Shown one piece after another: positions 17,416-26,340 of a stretch of DNA of 64,000 nucleotides. The DNA is from Pigmentiphaga humi (GTDB taxonomy: Bacteria > Pseudomonadota > Gammaproteobacteria > Burkholderiales > Burkholderiaceae_B), in the NCBI RefSeq assembly GCF_900606115.1, contig NZ_UWPJ01000005.1:248001-312000 (forward strand), written 5' to 3'. The stretch's first letter is position 1, and every line of letters starts with the position of its first letter. Made by a program: the position numbers and the translations under genes. A model generated the notes under the pieces. That model was not told the DNA's origin. It worked only from the letters and a program-made list of their open reading frames with translations, and made no database searches.

Positions 17416-19795
17416 TGCCTGCCTCCGCGGCGCGCCGGCCTTCCGCCTGCCTGATGAGGCCGCTCAAGGTCGCCGGGTCCAAGGGCAGCTGGGCGGGCCT
17501 CACGCCCAGCGCCGACAAGGCATCGGCAATCGCATTGGCCAAGGCGGGCACGGCGCCTATCGTGCCGCTCTCGCCCACTCCCTTGAACACCTTTCCGCCT
17601 TCCTCGGAATGCATGGGCTCGATGACCATGCCGCGCAGCGCGCTGGCACGCGGCAGGTGGTAGTCCAGCAGGCTCACGCTCAGCGGCGTGCCGTCCCGGG
17701 CATACGAAAACTGCTCCTGCAGGACCTCGCCTATGCCTTGCACGACCGCTCCCTGGATCTGGCCGTCGACCATGACCGGATTGATCATGCGGCCGCAATC
17801 GTGGATGACGACGTAGTCGTCGATCTCCACCGTACCGGTGTCCAGGTCGACCCGCACCGTCACGGCGTGGACCCCGCTGGCCAGGCGGATTCCGGGAATA
17901 TCGTGCTCGGCCTCGACGCTGCAGGGAATTCCCGGCTGCTCCCGGTCGTGCCGGCGGGCCAGTTCGGCGAAGTCGACCGCGCAGGCCGGGTTGTCGATGC
18001 GGCGCGCCAGGCCGTCGGCGAATTCGAGCTGCTCCGGCCCGCATTCGAGTGCGCGCGCGGCGAGCGCGGCCAGCCGCTGCTTCAATACCGAGGCGGCCTC
18101 GAACACCGCGCCGCCCGTCAGCACCATGCCGCGGCTGGCGAAGGTGCCGGTGCCCGACGGCGTGCGGCTGGTGTCGCCCGCGACGATGCGCACGTCCGCC
18201 AGCGGCAAGGCCAGGACATCGGCCGCGATCTGCGCGAAAGCCGTCTGGTGCCCTTGCCCCTGCGACACCTGGCTGACGAAGACCGTCACCATGCCGTCCC
18301 GTTCCAGCGCGACGCGCGCGCCTTCGTGGCCGGAGATGCGCAGCAGGCCGCGAGCCTTGTAGCGCGCGCGGCCCATGCCGGTCTGCTCGGTGAAGACGGC
18401 CAGGCCCAGGCCCCGGCGTACCCGCGCCGCGGGCGGCTGGGCCGCCTGCATGGCGCGGAATCCCACGTAATCGATCAATTCCAGAGCGCGGTCGAGGGCG
18501 GGTACGAAGCACCCGTCGTCGTAGGTCAGGCCCATCGCATTGACATAGGGAAAGTCGGTCACCAGGTTGCGGCGCCGCACTTCGGCAGGGTCCATGCCCA
18601 GCCGCGCGGCGATGCGCTCCATCAGCCCTTCCATGACGAAGCAGGCCAGGGGCGCGGCCACGCCGCGATAGGCGCCGATGCCGCAGGTATTGCTCAGCAC
18701 CGCCTGCGTCTCGTAGCGGAAATTGCGCAGCGCGTAGGGGCCCGGAATATTGCGGGGCGCGCCGTTGGCCTCCAGGCTGGATCCGAACGGCAGCATGGGA
18801 TACGCGCCCACGTTGACGGCCAGGTCCACGTCGACGCTGAGCAGCCGCCCCTGCTCGTCGAATCCGGCCTCGACGCGATAGCGGTGGTCGCGCGCCTGCG
18901 ACGTGGTGAGCAGGTCGTCGTAGCGGTCCTGCACCCATTTGACGGGTTGCCCGAGCAGTATGGCCGCCGCGGCAACGGCGATCTCGTCCGGATAGACCGT
19001 CGTCTTGCCGCCGAAGCCTCCGCCCACGTCGGGCACGAGGACCGTGACGTGCGCTTCATCCATGGCCAGATGCTCGGCCAGGCAGGTGCGCAGGATATGC
19101 GGCACCTGGGTCGACGACCAGAAGCGCAGATGACCGGACGCCGCATCGTAGTGCGCGATGCAGCCGCGCGGCTCCATGGATACGCAGGCGATGCGGCCCG
19201 TGCGGAACTCTTCCCGCAGATGCAGCGGCGCCGCGCGGTGCGCCGCTTCGAAACCGTCCGTGGCGAAACCGGACTGGAAGACACGGTTGCCGGCTGCGGC
19301 GTCGTGGACCAGCGGCGCGCCCTCTGCCAGCGCATCGTCTATCCATGCGATTGCGGGCAGCGGATCGAGGTCGGCCTGGACCAGCTCGCTGGCGTCCAGG
19401 GCCTCGTAGGGGTCCCGGGCCACGCACAGCGCGATGCTGTCGCCCACGAAACGGACTTTGTCCCGCACGAGCACGTCTCGCCGCGTCCGCGCATAGCCCG
19501 GCTGAACCATATCCGCATATACCGGCAGGACCCGTTCCGCCAGGTCCTGCCCGGTCAGCACCGCAACGACGCCGGGCAGTTCCAGCGCGGCGGAGACGTC
19601 GACCGTTCCCAGACGCGCATGCGGATGGGCGCTGCGTACGAAACAGGCATGCAGCAGCGGCAGGCCGTCGATGCTCCGGATGTCGTCGAGAAAGCAGCCC
19701 GCCCCCGTCAGGAGACGATCGTCCTCCACCCTGGCGGCGGCGTCGCCGATGCGGCCGGCCTGGTCATTGCCGAGGGAGACGGGGTGGCTCGACAT
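17408..19795 (-). CDS. nicotinate hydroxylase, molybdenum (large) subunit
   Basis: The 795-residue product is a molybdopterin-binding catalytic subunit of the xanthine dehydrogenase family. An N-terminal a/b hammerhead domain (~20-140) is followed by the Mo domain with GGGFGGK near 262, AYRGVAAP, GQGHQTAFAQIAA, and the catalytic Glu in GVGESGTIGA near residue 740. It would hydroxylate C6 of nicotinate using water-derived oxygen. The start ATG overlaps the FAD-subunit stop in a TGATG arrangement. Pseudomonas NicB carries fused cytochrome domains; none is seen here. Confidence 0.87.
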   Translation of the reverse strand: MSSHPVSLGNDQAGRIGDAAARVEDDRLLTGAGCFLDDIRSIDGLPLLHACFVRSAHPHARLGTVDVSAALELPGVVAVLTGQDLAERVLPVYADMVQPGYARTRRDVLVRDKVRFVGDSIALCVARDPYEALDASELVQADLDPLPAIAWIDDALAEGAPLVHDAAAGNRVFQSGFATDGFEAAHRAAPLHLREEFRTGRIACVSMEPRGCIAHYDAASGHLRFWSSTQVPHILRTCLAEHLAMDEAHVTVLVPDVGGGFGGKTTVYPDEIAVAAAAILLGQPVKWVQDRYDDLLTTSQARDHRYRVEAGFDEQGRLLSVDVDLAVNVGAYPMLPFGSSLEANGAPRNIPGPYALRNFRYETQAVLSNTCGIGAYRGVAAPLACFVMEGLMERIAARLGMDPAEVRRRNLVTDFPYVNAMGLTYDDGCFVPALDRALELIDYVGFRAMQAAQPPAARVRRGLGLAVFTEQTGMGRARYKARGLLRISGHEGARVALERDGMVTVFVSQVSQGQGHQTAFAQIAADVLALPLADVRIVAGDTSRTPSGTGTFASRGMVLTGGAVFEAASVLKQRLAALAARALECGPEQLEFADGLARRIDNPACAVDFAELARRHDREQPGIPCSVEAEHDIPGIRLASGVHAVTVRVDLDTGTVEIDDYVVIHDCGRMINPVMVDGQIQGAVVQGIGEVLQEQFSYARDGTPLSVSLLDYHLPRASALRGMVIEPMHSEEGGKVFKGVGESGTIGAVPALANAIADALSALGVRPAQLPLDPATLSGLIRQAEGRRAAEAGNE

Positions 19796-20688
19796 CAGTG
19801 TTCCACCATGCTTGTGCCGGCGCCTTCCGGCGGACGGCACAGATCCGGCAGCGACCGGGCCACCAGCGCGGCCGCGGCGTGCAATTTGTAGGCCGTGGCC
19901 GCATCCTGCGGGTCGGCGCCGAACTGCGCCATGTCTTCGGCCAGCCAGGCGCGGATGTCCGCGAGGTCGGGCTGCGGATGGCTGGACAGGCCGTGTTCGA
20001 GGCCGGGCAGGCGCACGGCGACCGAATCGAACCCCAGGCCGCAGGCCGCGACCTCGGCGAGCGGCTCGGCCTCGCCGGCCGGGATGGCCGCGAGCGCGAT
20101 GGCGACCGCCGCGGCTCCGGCGGGGTGGTCGCTCAGCTTCCCGTAGGCATAGCGGCGCCCGGGCTTGCAAGCGATGGCAAAGCCGTACAGCAGTTCGTCG
20201 GGTTCGAGCGCGGTGGTGAACTGCGCGATGAAGAACTCCTGAGCCGCCACGATCCGGTGGCCCGACGGCCCGAGCACGTCCAGTTCGGCGTCCAGGCACA
20301 GCGCCGCGCAGACCAGGTCGGCCGCCGGATAGCAATTGGCGAGCATGCCGCCCACCGTACCGCGGTTGCGGACCGGGACCGGGCCGGCATTGCCGAGCGC
20401 CAGGCAGATCAGCGGGCACATGGCCCGGACAGTATCGTCGCGTTCGGCCACGCCCTGGCGGGTCATCGCTCCGATCTCCAGGCGTTCGCCGTCGCGGCGG
20501 ATGAAAGCCAGCTCGCCGCATCCGCCCAGGTCGACCAGCACCTCGGGCCGGGCGATGCGAAAATTCATCATGGGCACCAGGCTCTGGCCGCCCGCCAGCA
20601 CCCTCGCAGAATCCGCATAGCGCTGCAGCAGCGTCACGGCCTCGTGCGCGCTGGCGGGTCTGGCATATAGGAAGGGCGTCGGCTTCAT
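19795..20688 (-). CDS. nicotinate hydroxylase, FAD-binding (medium) subunit
   Basis: The 297-residue product has the FAD-binding domain of molybdopterin dehydrogenases, with AGGQSLVPMMNFR near residue 35 and NRGTVGGMLANC near residue 105, and the CO-dehydrogenase flavoprotein C-terminal domain. It relays electrons from the Fe-S clusters to an acceptor. The ATG at 20688 is chosen because MKPTPFLYARPAS matches the family start; an in-frame TTG at 20703 lies upstream. No Shine-Dalgarno is visible, so translation could be leaderless or weak. It is the first gene of the nicotinate operon, 100 bp from divergent bpsR. Confidence 0.86.
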   Translation of the reverse strand: MKPTPFLYARPASAHEAVTLLQRYADSARVLAGGQSLVPMMNFRIARPEVLVDLGGCGELAFIRRDGERLEIGAMTRQGVAERDDTVRAMCPLICLALGNAGPVPVRNRGTVGGMLANCYPAADLVCAALCLDAELDVLGPSGHRIVAAQEFFIAQFTTALEPDELLYGFAIACKPGRRYAYGKLSDHPAGAAAVAIALAAIPAGEAEPLAEVAACGLGFDSVAVRLPGLEHGLSSHPQPDLADIRAWLAEDMAQFGADPQDAATAYKLHAAAALVARSLPDLCRPPEGAGTSMVEH

Positions 20689-20703
20689 GGCGAAATAATA
20701 CAA

Positions 20704-20765
20704 TGTACACGTTCAATTTTAATGCTCGTTTACCCCTAATGATAGAATTTAAGTCAACGTATACA
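20704..20765. promoter_or_regulatory. paired BpsR-type operator candidates between the nicotinate operon and bpsR
   Basis: TGTACACGTT at 20704-20713 and AACGTATACA at 20756-20765 are inverted copies with one mismatch (shared core AACGTrTACA). One lies next to each divergent gene, in a stretch much richer in A/T than its surroundings. MarR-family regulators commonly bind such paired sites to repress both directions. No clear -35/-10 pair could be fixed on either strand. Confidence 0.6.
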
Positions 20766-20788
20766 TCCAAATAAAGAGACAAGAAACG

Positions 20789-21241
20789 ATGAGCACGGAA
20801 TTCGAGCTGCACAAGCAGGTGGGGCATTTGCTGCGCAAGGCGGTCCAGAAGAACCAGGCGATCTACAGCCGTCTGTGCGTGGACCCGCGCATGACCTCGG
20901 TACAGTTCGCGGTGATGTATGTCCTGGAAAAGCACGGCCCATGCTCGCTGGCACTGATCGGCCGCCATGCCACCATCGACGCGGCCACCACGCGCGACGT
21001 GGTCAAGCGGCTGGAAGCGCGGGGGCTGGTCGCCGCGCGCCAAGATCCGGAAGACAAGCGCAAAGCCATCGTGACGCTGGAGCCCGACGGCCAGGAACTG
21101 GTCAACGCCATGCGCCCGCGCTCTCAGCGCGTCGCGGAATTGACCATGGAAGGACTGACCCCGGCCGAACAGGTGGCGCTGGTCTACCTGCTGGAGAAAA
21201 TCACGGCCGCGCCGCCGGATCTCGACGCGCTGACGGACTGA
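20789..21241 (+). CDS. bpsR: MarR-family repressor of nicotinate catabolism
   Basis: The 150-residue product is a MarR regulator with a winged HTH spanning ~30-100. SLALIGRHATIDAATTRDVVKR is the recognition region and DPEDKRKAIV the wing. Position and sequence match BpsR/NicR, the Bordetella regulator known to repress nicotinate-degradation genes and biofilm polysaccharide genes and to be released by 6-hydroxynicotinate. It is divergent from the hydroxylase operon across 100 bp holding two candidate operators, implying autoregulation. The symbol rests on context and recognition rather than a database search. Confidence 0.78.
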   Translation: MSTEFELHKQVGHLLRKAVQKNQAIYSRLCVDPRMTSVQFAVMYVLEKHGPCSLALIGRHATIDAATTRDVVKRLEARGLVAARQDPEDKRKAIVTLEPDGQELVNAMRPRSQRVAELTMEGLTPAEQVALVYLLEKITAAPPDLDALTD

Positions 21242-21249
21242 GCGGGCAA

Positions 21250-21270
21250 CCGCCGGGCGGCCGCCTTTTT
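21250..21270 (+). terminator. possible terminator after bpsR
   Basis: A GC-rich self-complementary stretch (GGCGGCCGCC) is followed directly by a run of five T at 21266-21270, shortly after the stop. The stem is short and several foldings compete. Confidence 0.35.
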
Positions 21271-21362
21271 CTAGCCGCGGCTATGAGCATTTGGTCCCAG
21301 CCGGGCCACCCGCGGGCTTCCGGGCACGCCATACTGGCGCGGTTGCCCGCCATCCGCCCACC

Positions 21363-22898
21363 ATGACCCTGGCCGTTCTCTCCAGCTGCGCCCTGACCGG
21401 CATCGAAGCGCCTCCGGTGCGCGTCGAAGTCCACCTCGGTTCCGGCCTGCCCGCGTTCACCGTGGTCGGCCTGGCCGACACGGAAGTCCGCGAGAGCCGC
21501 GAACGCGTACGGGCCGCGCTGCTCAGCAGCGGCTTCGAGTTTCCCGCGGGCCGGCTCACCGTCAATCTCGCGCCCGCCGACCTGCCCAAGGAATCCGGGC
21601 GCTTCGACTTGCCCATCGCCATCGGCGTGCTGCTCGCGTCGGGGCAGATCGCCATGCCGTCGCTGATGCAGCGCAAGCCCGACGCCAGCGGTCCGCCGAT
21701 GCTCGAACGGCTGGTGCTGGCCGGCGAACTGTCGCTCACCGGCGCGCTGGTGCCCATCGCCGGCGCCCTGGCCATCGCACTGTCGGTATCGCGCCGCCGG
21801 CCGGATGCCGCGCTGCTGCTGCCCGTCGACAGCGCGCGCCAGGCCGCCCAGGTACCGGGCCTGCGCGTGCTCGGCGCCACCACGCTGCAGGACGTGGTCG
21901 CCGGCCTCGAAGAGAAACTCGACCTGGGCGTGGCGGCTCCGCCCGCATCCGCGCGAGGCCCCGAGCTGCTCTGCCTGTCCGAGGTGCGCGGCCAGGCGCA
22001 GGCCCGGCGCGCGCTCGAAGTCGCGGCGGCCGGCGGCCACAACATGCTGCTGGCCGGGCCGCCCGGATCGGGCAAGAGCATGCTGGCGCAGCGCCTGCCC
22101 GGCCTGCTGCCGCCACTGGACCGCGACAGCGCCCTCGAAGCCGCCGCCATCGCGGGGCTGGCCGGCGGCGCCCCGCCGGCCTTCGGCCTGCGCCCGTTCC
22201 GCGCGCCGCATCACTCCATCTCCAGCGCCGCCCTGGTCGGCGGCGGCACGCGTCCACGCCCCGGCGAAATCACCTTCGCGCACCTGGGCGTATTGTTCCT
22301 GGACGAACTGCCCGAGTTCGGACGCCACGTACTCGACATGCTGCGCGAACCCATGGAAACCGGCCACGTCGCCATCGCGCGCGCCATGCACCGCACCACG
22401 TATCCGGCGCGCTTCCAGCTCGTGGCCGCGATGAATCCCTGCAAGTGCGGCTGGCGCGGCAGCAACGTACGCGCCTGCACCTGCACGCCGGACCAGGTCG
22501 CGGCATACCGGAGCCGCATCTCCGGTCCCCTGCTCGACCGCATCGACCTGCAAGTGGACGTGCCGGCACCGGGAGACGACTGGACCGAACTCCCCGCGGG
22601 CGAACCCAGCACCGCCATCCGTCCGCGCATCGCCGCGGCCCTCGCCGCGCAGCATCGTCGCCAGGGCTGCTGCAATGCCCTGCTGCCGACGCGCGGCATC
22701 GACGAACACTGCCAGCCGGACGAAGCCGCCAGGGCCTTGTGGAAAGACGCGATGCGCCGCTTCGCCTGGTCGGCCCGCGCCGCGCACAGAGTGCTCAAGA
22801 TCGCGCGCACGCTGGCGGATCTGGAGGCCGCTCCCGATATCGGCGTCGCGCATATGGCGGAGGCCATCCAGTATCGGCGGCCGCTGGCGGAGAGGTGA
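21363..22898 (+). CDS. comM: YifB/ComM-family Mg-chelatase-like AAA+ ATPase
   Basis: The 511-residue product has the ComM layout. An N-terminal Lon-protease-like domain includes GLPAFTVVGLADTEVRESRERV. Walker A GPPGSGKS is near residue 232 and Walker B VLFLDELPEF near 312. Paired cysteines (CKCG, CTCTPDQ) lie in the zinc-containing region, and the C-terminal Mg-chelatase domain completes it. ComM is a hexameric helicase that promotes branch migration during transformation and recombination. Length matches the family. It stands alone between bpsR and the AEC transporter. Confidence 0.88.
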   Translation: MTLAVLSSCALTGIEAPPVRVEVHLGSGLPAFTVVGLADTEVRESRERVRAALLSSGFEFPAGRLTVNLAPADLPKESGRFDLPIAIGVLLASGQIAMPSLMQRKPDASGPPMLERLVLAGELSLTGALVPIAGALAIALSVSRRRPDAALLLPVDSARQAAQVPGLRVLGATTLQDVVAGLEEKLDLGVAAPPASARGPELLCLSEVRGQAQARRALEVAAAGGHNMLLAGPPGSGKSMLAQRLPGLLPPLDRDSALEAAAIAGLAGGAPPAFGLRPFRAPHHSISSAALVGGGTRPRPGEITFAHLGVLFLDELPEFGRHVLDMLREPMETGHVAIARAMHRTTYPARFQLVAAMNPCKCGWRGSNVRACTCTPDQVAAYRSRISGPLLDRIDLQVDVPAPGDDWTELPAGEPSTAIRPRIAAALAAQHRRQGCCNALLPTRGIDEHCQPDEAARALWKDAMRRFAWSARAAHRVLKIARTLADLEAAPDIGVAHMAEAIQYRRPLAER

Positions 22899-23267
22899 CC
22901 CGTGCGAACGCCGCATCGATGCTGACGCATGCGCGTTTTCGGCCGATTTCGGAACATTGAACCCAGCCAACTTAATCACTACGATTGAATATGACTCATT
23001 GCCCCTCGCCCATGCGCTGGAAAGCACCATGCCCAAGGCTGATACCCGCGGCTCTGGCATACGAAGGAAAAGCGTCCATAGTCCAGCCCGCATCGTTTCA
23101 CGATATCCTAGGGGCTTGCCCAGATGGCGGCGGCGCGCACGCCCAGCCGCAGTCCAGATCCGCTCCATGCCCACGTCCGATTCCGGCGGCAACGCCGCCG
23201 CCACCGTTATCTTTCCGCCGACCCCGATCCGCCTCCTTCTTCCCCGCGCCGCGCCGAGGATGCCGTA
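22899..23267. other. intergenic region, no gene recognised
   Basis: This 369-bp stretch has lower coding periodicity. It holds only short ORFs without good ribosome sites until GAGGA just before 23268. I see no tRNA-, riboswitch- or terminator-like structure. Confidence 0.4.
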
Positions 23268-24173
23268 ATGGGCGTCTTCCACATCTACTTCACCATACTC
23301 AGCCTGCTGGCTCCGCTCATGGTCGTGATCGGCGTCGGCACCGCCTGGGGCAAAATGGGCCATCCTTTTCCGGCCCAGTTCATCACGGTGCTGGCCACCA
23401 ACGTCACCACGCCGGCGCTGGTCTTCTACACCCTGGTCACCACACGCCTGAGCAATGAGATCATGGCCACGGTTGCCAGCGCGACGGTGCTGTCGCTGGC
23501 GCTCTGCATGGCCATCTCCGCCGCGGCGCTCAAGCTGTGCAAGCTGCCGGTGCGCAAACTGCTGCAGACCACGACGTTTCCCAACGCCGGCAACCTCGGC
23601 CTGCCGGTCACCCAACTGGCCTTCGGCGACTCCGGGCTGACCACGTCGATCGCGTTCTTCGCGGTCTGTTCCTTCATCCAGCACACGCTGGGCGTGCGCA
23701 CGCTGCCCAGCGCCAGCGGCATGCCCGCGCCGTGGAAAAGCCCGATCCTGATCGCTTCGCTGGCGGCCGTGGCCTGCCGGTTGCTGGGCTATGCGCCGCC
23801 GCAATGGATCATGGAATCGGCGCAGCTCCTGGGCAGCATGACCGTTCCGCTGATGCTGCTGGGCCTGGGCCACGCGCTGGCGCTGATCCCGGCCTCGGGC
23901 CTGCGGCTGGGCGCCCTGATCAGCGCCATGCGGCTGGTGTTCGGGCTGGCCAGCGGCGCCGCGGCGGCCTGGCTGGTGGGGCTGCCCGCCGACATGATCG
24001 GCAATATCGCGCTGCAGATGGGCATGCCCTGCGCGGTGGTCAGCTATATGTACGCGCGGCGTTATACCGACATGGGCGATGCCGCGGCCGGCGCCGTGCT
24101 GATTTCGACGGCGGTCTTCCTGGTGATCGCGCCATTCCTGCTGTGGCTGCTGGGTTCGCCGGTGGCCGGTTGA
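23268..24173 (+). CDS. AEC (auxin efflux carrier) family transporter
   Basis: The 301-residue product is a polytopic inner-membrane protein with about ten hydrophobic segments. The family features NVTTPALVFYTLV and FPNAGNLGLPVTQLAFG appear in the two repeats near residues 45 and 105. AEC proteins export or import small organic acids, often malonate or malate in bacteria; the substrate here is unknown. The ATG at 23268 has GAGGA 7 bp upstream. Upstream in-frame sequence is shadow. Confidence 0.82.
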   Translation: MGVFHIYFTILSLLAPLMVVIGVGTAWGKMGHPFPAQFITVLATNVTTPALVFYTLVTTRLSNEIMATVASATVLSLALCMAISAAALKLCKLPVRKLLQTTTFPNAGNLGLPVTQLAFGDSGLTTSIAFFAVCSFIQHTLGVRTLPSASGMPAPWKSPILIASLAAVACRLLGYAPPQWIMESAQLLGSMTVPLMLLGLGHALALIPASGLRLGALISAMRLVFGLASGAAAAWLVGLPADMIGNIALQMGMPCAVVSYMYARRYTDMGDAAAGAVLISTAVFLVIAPFLLWLLGSPVAG

Positions 24174-24212
24174 ACCTGCCGCCGGCATGCGGGGCGGGAA
24201 GGCATGCCCCGT

Positions 24213-24470
24213 TCACTCCGGCCGCGTTGCCCGCTCCAGATGCGTCAGCCACCGCATGGCATGCTCGCGGCTGTCGCCGCACATGTCCATGCTGGGCGCC
24301 AGCGAACCGCACACCGCCGGCCGCGCCGGATCGCCGAAGATCCGGCAACGCTCGTGTTCGTCCAATTGGGCGCAGCGCACGCCCGCAGGCTTGCCGGACG
24401 GCATGCCGGGTATCGGACTGGAAATGGACGGAGCGGTGCAGCAGGCCCCGCAGCGGGCACGGCACTCCAT
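24213..24470 (-). CDS. YkgJ-family cysteine-cluster protein
   Basis: The 85-residue product carries the YkgJ/zinc-or-iron-chelating signature. CRARCGACC at the start and [17 protein letters not shown] further on provide the clustered cysteines, with [12 protein letters not shown] between. Members probably bind a metal or Fe-S cluster; function is unsettled. It lies 3 bp downstream of a lipoprotein gene on the same strand and may be co-transcribed. Confidence 0.75.
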   Translation of the reverse strand: MECRARCGACCTAPSISSPIPGMPSGKPAGVRCAQLDEHERCRIFGDPARPAVCGSLAPSMDMCGDSREHAMRWLTHLERATRPE

Positions 24471-24473
24471 GCG

Positions 24474-25025
24474 TCAATCGGCCCGCACCGACTGCATGAA
24501 GTTTTCTGCAACCTCGCGCGGCAGTTCGTCTTCGCGGCCCAGCGCGACGACTTCGATCAGCCGGTCGCCCAGCAAATACACCCGCCCGAGCAGCCAGGAC
24601 GGCGTGGCAGCCACGGTGCCGTGGATCTCCAGCTCGACCGCGCGCGACAGCTTGCGCGTATCCGACTGCGCCTGCTTGAGCCGCACATCCTTGCGCTGGC
24701 TGAGCGTGCCTTGCAGGTTGGCGCGCAGCACTTCCTCGAACGCATCGGCCACCTTGGCCAGTTCGGCGGGATCGGCCAGGATGGCCTCGGGCAGCACGAC
24801 GTGGCCGACGGCGAAGATGGAGCTGTCCACCGGCGCGATCTCGAACACCAGCGGCAGGGTATGGCCGGCTACCACCACGTCGCGCGCGTCAGGCCGGGGC
24901 TTGGCGGGAAAGGTGACACGGACGGCGCCGTCGGCCGCGGGCATCTCGCGCCAGTCGTACTTGGGCGAACAGGCAGCCAGGCCGGTCAGGCACAGGAGCA
25001 GGAAGAATCGGGACAGCGCATTCAT
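24474..25025 (-). CDS. hypothetical lipoprotein
   Basis: The 183-residue product has a lipoprotein signal peptide with lipobox LAAC (Cys19). The mature part is a single ~160-residue domain with strands around VRVTFPAKPRPDARD and a C-terminal LLGDRLIEVVALG. I do not recognise the family. It is probably anchored in the outer-membrane inner leaflet, because the residue after Cys is Ser rather than Asp. It ends 3 bp before the YkgJ-like gene. Confidence 0.7.
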   Translation of the reverse strand: MNALSRFFLLLCLTGLAACSPKYDWREMPAADGAVRVTFPAKPRPDARDVVVAGHTLPLVFEIAPVDSSIFAVGHVVLPEAILADPAELAKVADAFEEVLRANLQGTLSQRKDVRLKQAQSDTRKLSRAVELEIHGTVAATPSWLLGRVYLLGDRLIEVVALGREDELPREVAENFMQSVRAD

Positions 25026-25216
25026 AGAGGCATTTTTCCTGGCATTCGACGGCGTGTTCTAGGGTTCCATTGTGATCGCCGGTGCGCGCGGCCCCTGCGC
25101 ACCGCGGGATTCCGCGACAAAACGGTACAAGCAGTTACACCCGTCCGCCGCGCCCGAGCCCGGACACTGGGCGACAATCGACGCTACGATCGACCACCCC
25201 CGATACAGGAGCCGAA

Positions 25217-26056
25217 TTGTCGCTGATTTCCATGACGACCGCTCCCGACGGCACGCAACTCGCGGCGTACCGATGGGACGCGCCCCGCCCCCCAGGCTTG
25301 CGGCCGGCCTACCTGCTGCACGGCCTGGGCGAGCATGCCGGCCGCTACGAGGGCCTGGCGCGCTGGCTGGCGGCGCGGGGATGGTCGGCGGCAGCGCACG
25401 ATCACCGGGGCCATGGGCGCTCGGCCGGCAAGCGCGGCGCGCTGCGCACCCAGGACGACCTGGTCGTGGATGCGGAACATCGGCTGGGCGAATATCTGCA
25501 GGAAACCGGCGCGCCGCCGCTGTTGATCGGCCACGGGCTGGGCGGCCTGGTCGCCGCGCGCGTGGCGCTGCGCGGCCGCGCGCCGCTGGCCGGGCTGGCG
25601 TTGTCTTCGCCCGCGTTCGGCATGACGCTGCCGGCCCGGCAGCGCTGGCTGCTCGACGTACTGGGCAGCCATGCGCCCAACCTGCGCGTGCGCAGCCGCC
25701 TGAAGCTGGACAAGCTCACGCACGAACAGGCCGTGGTCGATGCCTATGCCCAGGACCCCCTGGTGCACGACCGCGTCAGCGCGCGCCTGATGCGCTTCAT
25801 CGCCGAGGCGGGCGAGCAGTCCATCGCCGAAGCCTCCCGGCTCGCGCCGCGTACGCTCTTGATGGTCGCGGGCGCCGACACGGTCGTCCCGCCTGCCGGC
25901 AGCCGCCGCTTTGCCGACCATGCCGCCCCGGGCAAGCTCGCGCTGCGCTGGTACCACCAGGCCTTTCACGATGTACTGCACGAAGCGCCCGAACTGGCCA
26001 CGCCGGTATACGCCGACTTCGATGCCTGGCTGGCCACGCTGTCCGAGGGAGTTTGA
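25217..26056 (+). CDS. alpha/beta hydrolase (monoglyceride-lipase-like) lacking the nucleophile serine
   Basis: The 279-residue product aligns with lysophospholipase/monoglyceride lipases. LLHGLGEHAGRY is the oxyanion region, HDHRGHGRS follows, Asp is in VAGADTVVPP and His in AFHDVLHE. The nucleophile elbow, normally GHSxGG, reads GHGLGG (GGG codon near 25552). So the catalytic serine is absent while the Asp and His remain. The start is TTG 25217, 6 bp after AGGAG; ATG 25232 is a less supported alternative. It may be inactive, or use another mechanism. Confidence 0.78.
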   Translation: MSLISMTTAPDGTQLAAYRWDAPRPPGLRPAYLLHGLGEHAGRYEGLARWLAARGWSAAAHDHRGHGRSAGKRGALRTQDDLVVDAEHRLGEYLQETGAPPLLIGHGLGGLVAARVALRGRAPLAGLALSSPAFGMTLPARQRWLLDVLGSHAPNLRVRSRLKLDKLTHEQAVVDAYAQDPLVHDRVSARLMRFIAEAGEQSIAEASRLAPRTLLMVAGADTVVPPAGSRRFADHAAPGKLALRWYHQAFHDVLHEAPELATPVYADFDAWLATLSEGV

Positions 26057-26340
26057 AGCTTTCCGCCAGGTTGGGCTATCCTAGTCTTATGGAACGCCAA
26101 CGGCGTGCCTTTCCGGCACCCTCTTCTTCGCATCGATCCTGCCCGGCGCGCACGCTTGCGCGCCAGGGCATCGTGCGCGCGTCCATTCAGCGCACCGCCC
26201 GCACGGCCTTCCACGGCTGAGCCCGGCGATCCCCACCCCTCCCCATCGCGCCTTTCCGCGCTTGATCGCCGGGCCTTCCCACCGAACTTGATCCGCGTCG
26301 CCCGCCTTGTGGCGCCGCATCGTTTTTCCAGGAGACAGGC

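Noticed and set aside
17279-19891. An 870-codon plus-strand frame opposite the hydroxylase genes
   Set aside because: Antisense to the Mo and FAD subunits, which carry full cofactor motifs; the shadow frame has none.
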